From an uncultured Alphaproteobacteria bacterium (GTDB lineage: Bacteria; Pseudomonadota; Alphaproteobacteria; CAAHEQ01; UBA3637), in the NCBI GenBank assembly GCA_934216505.1, contig CAKQBW010000015.1, positions 1-27,052 on the forward strand: a stretch of 27,052 nt of DNA. The letters are read 5' to 3'. The number at the start of each line of letters is the position of its first letter. Position 1 is the first letter of the stretch. The position numbers and the translations under genes were made by a program. This document shows positions 8,043 to 14,073 of this stretch, in pieces. The notes under the pieces are model-generated. The model worked only from the letters and a program-made list of their open reading frames with translations. It was not told the DNA's origin and did not search any database.

Positions 8043-9736
8043 ACTTTTTTCCTTTTGAAATATGTTGAGGTAAAATCAACCGCTTCAGGGGTACCCACAT
8101 GAAACCATTCTCCGTCAAAAATCAGGTACCCGAGACGGCCTTTTTTTTCGGCTTCATCATATAAATGATAGAGGCTGTATTTTTCCATAGGGTGGCCCTT
8201 AAAAATATCAGGGTGCAAAATCTGAACTCCCATAAAGCAATACGGGGCTTTTTTAAGGGGCATTTGGCGGCGAATAGGATGGTCTTTTTTGATAAAATAA
8301 TCCCCTTTGGGAACATCCCCTTTGGCTTTTTTGGTGGGAATAAGAGCCAACAAAATGTCCATTTTTAAGGGATTCCAAACGGCTTCCATTTGTTTTAAAA
8401 GGGGCACTTTTTTATCTAACCACAAAGTATCAGCATTTAAAACAAAGAAACCATTTGCCCCTGTTTTCATGAGGTAAGGCAAGGCTTTTTGAACGCCACC
8501 CCCTGTTTCTAAGGCAGATTTTTCATCAGAAAAAGTTATGTTTTTTTCTTTGAGTTCTTTATGAATCATAGCCCCGCAATAACAGGTGTTGATGACGATA
8601 TTTTGAATGTGTCTTGTATGATTTAAAACATAGGAAAGTAGCGTTTTCCCATTGATTTTAACCAAGGGTTTGGGGCAGTGGTCTGTCAGATTTTTCATGC
8701 GTGTGCCACGACCTGCGGCTAAAATCATGGCGGTATTTAAATAGGGAAAATATTTTGGCGTTAATTTTTGAGGCCTTAAGGTTCTCTTGACATATTTATC
8801 TAACCACTTTTTTAAAGACTTGAGTTCAGGTGATTTTAAATTTTCCTCTAACATTTTCCATGAATCAGGAATATAGTCCAGATATTTGACTTTATTGTCC
8901 CGAACGGCTAAACGGGCGAAAATACCAATGACTTTTATATGCCTTTGGGCGGCCAAAATAGAGCCGAATGCTTGATTTTTTTTCGTATTAAGAGAAGGCA
9001 TTTTTTTCCAAAAATAAGCCCATAAAGCACTATAAGTGTCTTTATCCAGAGGGTGTCTTTCGTCTTCCAATAAAGAGATAACATCGTATAAAAAACCACC
9101 CCAACGGGCATCTTGGAAGTCTAAAGCAACCATTTGTTGAGTGGGGGAAATCATCAAATTATCAGCGTGATAATCTAACAAGACTAATTTTTGGGGCATT
9201 TTTTGAATCTTATGATTTAACTTTTCCCAAATTTTATTAAATTGATTGAGGGACTTTTGCTCTAAACGTTTTCCTGTTAAGGCGGGAATATACCAATCGG
9301 TGAAAAGATTTTCTTCAAACTTTAAATAGGCTTCAGAATAGTAGGGAATAAAATCAGGCTTTTCTTTAATGTTATTTAAAACTTTAATTATTATATCCAA
9401 CGCTTTGATATATAAAGAAAATTTTTCTTTGTTTTTTTTTAGTTTTTTTGAAAGAGTCGTCTCTCCTAAATCTTCCATTAAAATCAACCCTTGTTTCAGG
9501 TTGCTTTTATATAAATGGGGCACATTAATGTGATTCTTTTTTAATAGTTTGTCAATTTTGTAAAATAAATCAGGCTTTTCATTTAAAGGGGAATCCATGA
9601 GAATGAAAGATTCCTTCCCTTTTTTGAGGCGGCCATATCTGCGTCCAGAAGCGTCATTTTTTAACCATTCAATTTTGGAATGATTTAAATGAAAAGAGGT
9701 TAAAAATTTTTTTATTTCTTGAAGGCGTAAATCCAT
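8039..9736 (-). CDS. Fused AmgK–MurU: MurNAc/GlcNAc anomeric kinase plus MurNAc-1-P uridylyltransferase
   Basis: A 565-residue fusion of two peptidoglycan-recycling enzymes. Residues about 1-320 form an aminoglycoside-phosphotransferase-like kinase: NDASGRRYGRL near 27-37, LDYHADNLM around 187-195 (catalytic Asp and Asn) and ALDFQDARWGG around 204-214 (metal-binding Asp). This is the AmgK type, which phosphorylates MurNAc/GlcNAc at C1. Residues about 335-565 form a sugar-nucleotidyltransferase: MILAAGRGTRM (337-347), CPKPLV, ETGGGV (410-415), VLNADTLWLD (metal-binding Asp) and WFHVGTPEAV. This is the MurU type, making UDP-MurNAc. The ATG at 9736 has GGGGAG 7 bases upstream; the earlier ATG at 9751 would overlap tsaE without a good site. 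The gene lies between tsaE and addB, where alphaproteobacteria usually carry two separate genes. There is no stop or frameshift between the halves. Confidence 0.88.
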   Translation of the reverse strand: MDLRLQEIKKFLTSFHLNHSKIEWLKNDASGRRYGRLKKGKESFILMDSPLNEKPDLFYKIDKLLKKNHINVPHLYKSNLKQGLILMEDLGETTLSKKLKKNKEKFSLYIKALDIIIKVLNNIKEKPDFIPYYSEAYLKFEENLFTDWYIPALTGKRLEQKSLNQFNKIWEKLNHKIQKMPQKLVLLDYHADNLMISPTQQMVALDFQDARWGGFLYDVISLLEDERHPLDKDTYSALWAYFWKKMPSLNTKKNQAFGSILAAQRHIKVIGIFARLAVRDNKVKYLDYIPDSWKMLEENLKSPELKSLKKWLDKYVKRTLRPQKLTPKYFPYLNTAMILAAGRGTRMKNLTDHCPKPLVKINGKTLLSYVLNHTRHIQNIVINTCYCGAMIHKELKEKNITFSDEKSALETGGGVQKALPYLMKTGANGFFVLNADTLWLDKKVPLLKQMEAVWNPLKMDILLALIPTKKAKGDVPKGDYFIKKDHPIRRQMPLKKAPYCFMGVQILHPDIFKGHPMEKYSLYHLYDEAEKKGRLGYLIFDGEWFHVGTPEAVDFTSTYFKRKKV

Positions 9737-9738
9737 TT

Positions 9739-10149
9739 TTATTCTCCCCATGAAATTTGTCGCCCCTCAGGGGTTGTTTTGAATTGAATATGAATGGTGT
9801 TTTTGGGGAGAAGTGTCCCAATTTTTTCGGGCCATTCAATCAGGCAAATACCGTCATAAAAGGCGTCTTCTATTCCTATTTCATATGCTTCCATTTGGTT
9901 TTTCAGACGGTAAAAATCAAAATGATAGACAATTCCCAAAGGAGTATCATAGGTTTGTAAAAGAGTAAAAGTTGGGCTGGGGACCTCTGTTGGATTACCT
10001 GATAGTGCTTGAATGACTCCACGGGCAAAAACAGTTTTCCCCATTCCTAAAGTTCCCTCTAAGGCAATAATCTCATTTCCCCGTAAAGTTTTGGCAAACT
10101 GACGGGCACATTGAATGGTATCTGCCTCACAAGTGGATAAAAATTTCAT
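9739..10149 (-). CDS. tsaE: TsaE, ATPase of the t6A tRNA-modification complex
   Basis: Cytoplasmic P-loop ATPase that, with TsaB and TsaD, installs threonylcarbamoyl on A37 of ANN-decoding tRNAs. It has 136 residues; family members run about 140-160. Visible motifs: Walker A GTLGMGKT (32-39), VPSPTFTLLQTYD (the conserved SPTF), HFDFYRL and LIEWPEKIG. The frame stays open upstream into secB, but the coherent start is MKFLSTCEAD at 10149, one base past the secB stop; the upstream extension is secB antisense-frame sequence with no family similarity. The Shine-Dalgarno is weak (AAGAA), so translation is probably coupled to secB. It is the second gene of the nine-gene run. Its pathway partner tsaD is in the same window but in another transcript. 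Confidence 0.95.
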   Translation of the reverse strand: MKFLSTCEADTIQCARQFAKTLRGNEIIALEGTLGMGKTVFARGVIQALSGNPTEVPSPTFTLLQTYDTPLGIVYHFDFYRLKNQMEAYEIGIEDAFYDGICLIEWPEKIGTLLPKNTIHIQFKTTPEGRQISWGE

Positions 10150-10150
10150 T

Positions 10151-10615
10151 TTATTTCTTGGATTCTTGTTGGGCTTTTTTCTGACGATATAATCCCGCAA
10201 AATCCACAGGGCTAATTTGCAATGAAGGGAAGCCCGCTTGAGAAATGATATTTCCGACGATGGCACGAGCATAAGGGAAAATCATGTGAGGAATTTCCAC
10301 CATTAAGATGGCTTCTCTGTTTTCCATGGGGACATTTAAAGTGGTCAAAGCCCCATAAACCAGTTCGCATAAAAATAAGGACTTTTTGGTTTCTTTATTA
10401 GTGGCTTGAATGCGTAAGGTCAAATCCACCGTATAACATTGTTCATTATTTGTTTTACCAGCCTTTAAATCAATATTTACATTGATGGCGGGGGCTGATT
10501 TAATGTCCAATAAGGACAAAGGCATATCAGGGGCTTCAAAGGACATATCCTTGATGTATTGTAGGTTGATTTGGATAGCGGGTTGAGTTGCTTGAGTTTC
10601 TTTTTCTTGTGTCAT
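10151..10615 (-). CDS. secB: SecB export chaperone
   Basis: Homotetrameric cytosolic chaperone that keeps outer-membrane and periplasmic preproteins unfolded and hands them to SecA. It has 154 residues, the normal size. Recognisable stretches: QINLQYIKDMSFEAPD near residues 15-30, LCELVYGALTTLNVP, and the very conserved LMVEIPHMIFPYARAIVGNI followed by GFPSLQISPVDFAGLYRQ. An AGAGGAAA Shine-Dalgarno lies about 8 bases before the ATG. It is the first gene of the long minus-strand run and is divergent from the Tim44-like gene; I could not find a convincing -35/-10 pair for secB in the 95-base spacer, so its promoter is undefined. Confidence 0.97.
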   Translation of the reverse strand: MTQEKETQATQPAIQINLQYIKDMSFEAPDMPLSLLDIKSAPAINVNIDLKAGKTNNEQCYTVDLTLRIQATNKETKKSLFLCELVYGALTTLNVPMENREAILMVEIPHMIFPYARAIVGNIISQAGFPSLQISPVDFAGLYRQKKAQQESKK

Positions 10616-10629
10616 TTTTAAATTTCCTC

Positions 10630-10664
10630 TTGAAAAAAAGTAAAATATAGCGTCTAATACGCTA
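10630..10664 (+). promoter_or_regulatory. Promoter of the Tim44-like–mltA–smr operon with an overlapping inverted repeat
   Basis: TTGAAA (10630-10635), 17-base spacer, TCTAAT (10653-10658) is a good sigma-70-type promoter predicting a start near 10665. The -10 box lies inside an inverted repeat TAGCGT-CTAAT-ACGCTA (10648-10664), which could be an operator or chance. The region also separates secB on the opposite strand. No experimental support; based on consensus matching only. Confidence 0.6.
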
Positions 10665-10710
10665 AAAGTAGTTTACAAAATATCAATTTAAAAGTAAAGG
10701 AAAAAAACAA

Positions 10711-11271
10711 ATGTTAGAAAATATTTTATTGTGGGGAATTTTGGGGTATTTAATATGGCGTTTGCTGGGAATAAAACATCAGGTTAAAACAAAAAAAGTT
10801 GTTCGGGGACGTTCAGAAGAAACAATGGAGGGGCTTTTCTTTCCCCCAGAATTGGGGGTGATTCGGGATATGCCTGAAATTGCTTTTTTGGCTTTGGTCA
10901 AGGTCCGGTTTGCCCAAATTACAATGGCTTTTGCCCATGAAAATCTTAAGTGTGTGAAGAATTTTATTACTCAAAAAGTGTATTCGGCCTTACAAAAGGC
11001 CATAGAGGAAAGACAAAAAGCAAATTGTGTTATGGATTATAAATTGATTGATTTTAAAAGTGTAAAGACCTCTGATATGAAAAATGATTCTGTGCGCTGG
11101 ATTGAATTTGAAACAGAGCAGGTAAATCTTTTGAAAAATAAAGACGGGAAAGTGGTAGAAGGAAATGAAATGTCCCTTTCCAACGTCAAAGAAAAATGGA
11201 AATTTGTCTTTCAGGAAAAAGAAGGGTGGCTGTTGTCGGCCATTGAAACGGTAGATTCTCATGCGATTTAG
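10711..11271 (+). CDS. Tim44-like (TimA-type) membrane-anchored protein
   Basis: A 186-residue protein with one N-terminal membrane segment (MLENILLWGILGYLIWRLLG), then a basic linker, then a Tim44/NTF2-like domain. Characteristic stretches are FLALVKVRFAQITMAFAHENL (about 65-85), followed by a long beta-rich region EFETEQVNLLKN...EKWKFVFQEKEGWLLSAIE, where the family typically has 'EIWTFxR...WxLxAIQ'. In alphaproteobacteria, Tim44-like TimA is an inner-membrane protein of poorly defined function, evolutionarily related to mitochondrial Tim44. The start has AAAGGA about 10 bases upstream. Its 3' end overlaps mltA by 11 bases. It lies divergent from secB, a neighbourhood consistent with envelope or export work. 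Shorter than many family members. Confidence 0.82.
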   Translation: MLENILLWGILGYLIWRLLGIKHQVKTKKVVRGRSEETMEGLFFPPELGVIRDMPEIAFLALVKVRFAQITMAFAHENLKCVKNFITQKVYSALQKAIEERQKANCVMDYKLIDFKSVKTSDMKNDSVRWIEFETEQVNLLKNKDGKVVEGNEMSLSNVKEKWKFVFQEKEGWLLSAIETVDSHAI

Positions 11272-12262
11272 TTGTTTTTGTTTATGTTTATTTTTAATGG
11301 GCTGTTCTGGTTTAGGGCAGGGATCCCGCTTTCATTTAAAGCCCGTTCAATGGTATCAGGTCAGTGGCTGGCAAGATGATAATTTACAAGAGGCACTCCC
11401 TGCTATTTTAAAAAGTTGTGAACAAGCCCCTAAAAGTATGGTCAATTTTTGTCGGGGATTGAATGCGCATTTAAAAGACGATAACCAAAAGTTAAGAGCT
11501 TACTTTGAAAAGATGCTGAAGCCTTATCAAGTGGTGGCTTATGGTTCTTCCACGGGGAAAATTACAGGCTATTATGAAGCAGAACTTTCGGGAACTTTGG
11601 AACAAGAAAATGGGGCGCAGGTTCCTATTTATGGGTTGCCCGATAATTATCAGGCGGGGAAAAAGACAAATACCCGTGAAGAGATTGAAACTTCTTGTGC
11701 TGAGGCGCCTGTTTTGGCTTGGGCCAATGATCCTGTGGAATTGTTTATTGCTCAAGTACAAGGATCTGGGCGTTTAACAACACCTTCTGGCGAAGTTTTG
11801 CATTTGGCATATGCGGGAAATAACGGTTATCCTTTTACGGGAATAGGAACGATTTTGAAAGAAGAGGGTATTGAGGGCCTGCATTCTATGTCGGATATTC
11901 GTTCGTATTTGCAGGCTCACCCGCAACAGGCAATCAAGTATATGCGCCAAAATAAACGCTATATTTATTTTCGGATTGTGCAAGGGGAAACACCTTATGG
12001 CACAGCGGGGGTTGTTCTTACTCCTGAACGGTCTGTGGCGGTGGATACCCGTTATATTCCCATGCACACAATCATGTTTTTGAATACAACCAAGCCCGAT
12101 AAGACGCCTGTCCATAAATTGGTGATGGCTCAAGATACTGGGGCCGCTATTAAAGGAGGTATTCGGGCGGATTACTTTTTTGGTCATGGAGAACAAGCCT
12201 TTCAGATGGCGGGTCAGATGAATCAAGTGGGTAGTTATTATCTTTTAATGCCAAAGGGGTAA
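11261..12262 (+). CDS. mltA: MltA, membrane-bound lytic murein transglycosylase A
   Basis: Outer-membrane lipoprotein that cleaves MurNAc-GlcNAc bonds in peptidoglycan, leaving 1,6-anhydroMurNAc. It has 333 residues. The signal peptide MRFSCFCLCLFLMGC ends in lipobox Cys15. The MltA domain is seen in VAYGSSTGKITGYYEAEL (the GxxTGYYEP-like motif, about 91-109), VELFIAQVQGSGRL (about 159-172) and MRQNKRYIYFR. The C-terminal 3D domain has YIPMHTIMFLN and AQDTGAAIKGGIRADYFFG, containing the catalytic Asp. The start overlaps the Tim44-like gene. Its products feed cell-wall recycling, the pathway served by the AmgK–MurU fusion across the divergent promoter. Confidence 0.96.
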   Translation: MRFSCFCLCLFLMGCSGLGQGSRFHLKPVQWYQVSGWQDDNLQEALPAILKSCEQAPKSMVNFCRGLNAHLKDDNQKLRAYFEKMLKPYQVVAYGSSTGKITGYYEAELSGTLEQENGAQVPIYGLPDNYQAGKKTNTREEIETSCAEAPVLAWANDPVELFIAQVQGSGRLTTPSGEVLHLAYAGNNGYPFTGIGTILKEEGIEGLHSMSDIRSYLQAHPQQAIKYMRQNKRYIYFRIVQGETPYGTAGVVLTPERSVAVDTRYIPMHTIMFLNTTKPDKTPVHKLVMAQDTGAAIKGGIRADYFFGHGEQAFQMAGQMNQVGSYYLLMPKG

Positions 12263-12264
12263 TT

Positions 12265-12654
12265 ATGACTTACAAGATAAAAGATATGAATGTTTGGGAA
12301 GAATTTAAATTATCGCTTATCCAAACAAAAAAGGGGCATGTCTTGGATATTCCCAAACGCTTGAGTGTGTCCTATGCGCCTGAAATCCCAACTTCCTATC
12401 AAATTGATTTACATGGTTTGACGGTTCAAGAGGCTTTTGATAAAGTCCGAAAATCTCTTGCCTCTCATTACAAAAGGGGGGCGCGCCGAATTTTAATTAT
12501 TACGGGAAAAGGCACAATGGGCAAAGGATTGATTAAAAATGAATTTGCGGGGTGGTTGGAAAACCCTAAATTAAAGGAATATGTTCGGTCTTGGTGTTGG
12601 CAAAATTCGGGCGGGGCGGCTTTAATTCACCTGAAAAAAAAGAAAAATCTTTGA
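12265..12654 (+). CDS. Smr-domain protein
   Basis: A 129-residue stand-alone Smr (small MutS-related) protein, a putative nucleic-acid nuclease domain. The three family signatures are visible: IDLHGLTVQEA (about 47-57), RRILIITGKGTMGKGL (about 74-89), and WCWQNSGGAALIHLKKK at the C-terminus in place of the usual HGGxGAxYVxLK. The normally conserved His-Gly of that third motif is replaced by Gln-Asn. The ATG follows AAAGGGG, overlapping the mltA stop region, so it is the third gene of the Tim44-like–mltA operon. A specific biological role for the alphaproteobacterial stand-alone form is not established to my knowledge. The end of the gene holds the tsaD -35 element. Confidence 0.88.
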   Translation: MTYKIKDMNVWEEFKLSLIQTKKGHVLDIPKRLSVSYAPEIPTSYQIDLHGLTVQEAFDKVRKSLASHYKRGARRILIITGKGTMGKGLIKNEFAGWLENPKLKEYVRSWCWQNSGGAALIHLKKKKNL

Positions 12655-12679
12655 CTCTCGGGCTGTTTTGGTATATAAT
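12651..12679 (+). promoter_or_regulatory. Near-consensus tsaD promoter, predicted to give a leaderless mRNA
   Basis: TTGACT (12651-12656), exactly 17 bases, TATAAT (12674-12679). The predicted +1, seven bases after the -10 box, is 12686, the A of the tsaD ATG. The -35 box overlaps the smr stop codon. No Shine-Dalgarno is present before the ATG, which fits a leaderless transcript. Confidence 0.75.
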
Positions 12680-12685
12680 ATCCCC

Positions 12686-13717
12686 ATGACAAAGATAGTT
12701 TTAGGTATTGAATCCAGTTGTGATGAGACGGCTTGTGCGCTGGTGAATGAAAATCGTGAGATTCTTTCTTCAGTGGTGTGGAGTCAGTATGATGAACATC
12801 GCCGCTTTGGAGGGGTGGTTCCTGAGATAGCGGCACGGGCTCACTTGGAAAAGTGTGATTTGTTGATTAAAGAGTGTATGGATAAGGCGGGGCTTCAGTT
12901 TTCTGATTTATCAGCGGTGGCTGTGGCGGGTGGGCCGGGCCTTATTGGTGGGGTTTTAGTGGGCGTTATGACAGCAAAAGCCATTGCTTTTTGTCATCAC
13001 TTGCCTTTTATTGCTGTCAATCATTTAGAGGGACATGCTTTGACTGCCAAATTGACCAACGATATAGACTATCCCTATTTGTTGCTTTTGACCTCAGGCG
13101 GACACTGTCAAATTTTGGAAGTAATGGGGGTGGGACAGTATAAAAAATTGGGGGCGACGATTGACGATAGTGCGGGGGAAGCCTTTGATAAAGTGGCTAA
13201 GATGTTGAACATTGGCTATCCCGGGGGACCTAATTTGGAAAAAAGAGCCTGCTTGGGAAATCCTAAAGCCTATGTTTTACCTGTTCCTATGAAAGGGCGG
13301 GATAATTGTGATTTTTCGTTTTCTGGGTTAAAAACGGCTGTGCGTGTTATGGTGGATAAGCAAGATAAAATCACGGACTCTTTTCAAAATGATATGTGCG
13401 CTTGTTTCCAACGGGCAGTTGTGGAAGAAATGCGGGATAGGCTTGTTCGGGCCATTCAGGTTTTTAAATCAGACTTTCCTCAAGCGAAAGATTTGGTGGT
13501 GGGGGGCGGCGTTGCTGCTAATGGGGCAGTACGCCAAATGCTGACTGAAGTAGCAGGAAAGAATAAGATGCGGTTTTCAGCGCCTCCTGTGGGACTTTGT
13601 ACCGATAATGGTGTAATGATTGCTTGGGCTGGGTTGCAAAGATTACAGGTGAATTTAACGGATTCTTTTGATTTTAAGGCTCGTCCCCGTTGGCCATTGG
13701 AAGATTTGAAAAGATAA
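12686..13717 (+). CDS. tsaD: TsaD, tRNA N6-threonylcarbamoyladenosine transferase
   Basis: Transfers threonylcarbamoyl from TC-AMP to A37 of tRNA, working with TsaB and TsaE (t6A synthesis). It has 343 residues, standard length. Motifs: IVLGIESSCDETACALV (4-20), AGGPGLIGGVLVG (81-93), VNHLEGHALT with metal-binding His113 and His117, LTSGGHCQIL, GATIDDSAGEAFDKVAKML, FSFSGLKTAV, and the C-terminal VVGGGVAANGAVR with LCTDNGVMIAWAG containing the metal-binding Asp. I start at the ATG at 12686; an in-frame TTG at 12668 would put the -10 box inside the coding region. No ribosome-binding site precedes it. Partner gene tsaE is divergent in this window. Confidence 0.97.
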   Translation: MTKIVLGIESSCDETACALVNENREILSSVVWSQYDEHRRFGGVVPEIAARAHLEKCDLLIKECMDKAGLQFSDLSAVAVAGGPGLIGGVLVGVMTAKAIAFCHHLPFIAVNHLEGHALTAKLTNDIDYPYLLLLTSGGHCQILEVMGVGQYKKLGATIDDSAGEAFDKVAKMLNIGYPGGPNLEKRACLGNPKAYVLPVPMKGRDNCDFSFSGLKTAVRVMVDKQDKITDSFQNDMCACFQRAVVEEMRDRLVRAIQVFKSDFPQAKDLVVGGGVAANGAVRQMLTEVAGKNKMRFSAPPVGLCTDNGVMIAWAGLQRLQVNLTDSFDFKARPRWPLEDLKR

Positions 13718-14073
13718 TTTTTTCTAAGTTTTTTTCTTTTTTAAGAATTTGGAAAAGAGGGGCTTTAAAAATACATTTTAATTTTCCTTTTTTGCGCAAA
13801 AAATACTGTATTTATAGACAAAAAAGGGGGATTTATCATATCTGATTTCATTGAATATCTGTTGGGGGGAGGACTTTTGACGAGATTTTCTCTTTCTTAG
13901 GAATAACAAAGGGGAGGCTGCTATCCCTTTATTCACAATAGATTCTCGCCTCCGTGGAAATTACAAATAAATAAAAGAATGGGGATGATGCAAAAAACAG
14001 AAATCCCCAAAGTAGTTTTAATAAAGAGGTTGGTGTACCAACACCCTGAAATACTTAAGGCAGAAAAAGAGAC
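13718..14073. other. Gene-free convergent spacer with inverted repeats
   Basis: 356 bases between the tsaD and ftsH stops, with no convincing gene. It contains a perfect 16-base palindrome TTTTTTGCGCAAAAAA (13788-13803). Two mutually exclusive hairpin options follow: AAAGGG/CCCTTT (13908-13913 with 13925-13930), or GGAGGC/GCCTCC (13913-13918 with 13948-13953) with an inner CTAT/ATAG. A probable ftsH terminator lies at 13980-14009 and a small hairpin at 14031-14044 (GTTGGT/ACCAAC). A short open frame from 13979 is mostly antisense to ftsH and has no ribosome-binding site. I looked for tRNA, tmRNA, SRP RNA and RNase P hallmarks and saw none; an unrecognised small RNA is possible but unproven. 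Confidence 0.5.
13965..14009 (-). terminator. Possible ftsH terminator
   Basis: On the minus strand TGGGGAT (14009-14003) pairs with ATCCCCA (13986-13980) across a 16-base loop, followed by a T-rich run (TTCTTTTATTTATTT). The loop is larger than in classic intrinsic terminators and the T tract is interrupted, so this is only a candidate. Confidence 0.42.

Noticed and set aside
10150..10272. Upstream extension of tsaE (about 41 extra residues)
   Set aside because: It overlaps the secB coding end in another frame, has no family similarity and no better start signal than 10149.
11774..12226. 150-residue minus-strand ORF inside mltA
   Set aside because: Antisense shadow rich in Arg, His and Ile, with no ribosome-binding site or recognisable domain.
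12668..12685. TTG start for tsaD six codons upstream
   Set aside because: It would place the -10 promoter box inside the coding region, and the family N-terminus begins at MTKIVLGIESS.
14029..14046. Hairpin GTTGGT-GT-ACCAAC as the ftsH terminator
   Set aside because: No T tract follows it on the minus strand; the 13980-14009 structure is the better candidate.
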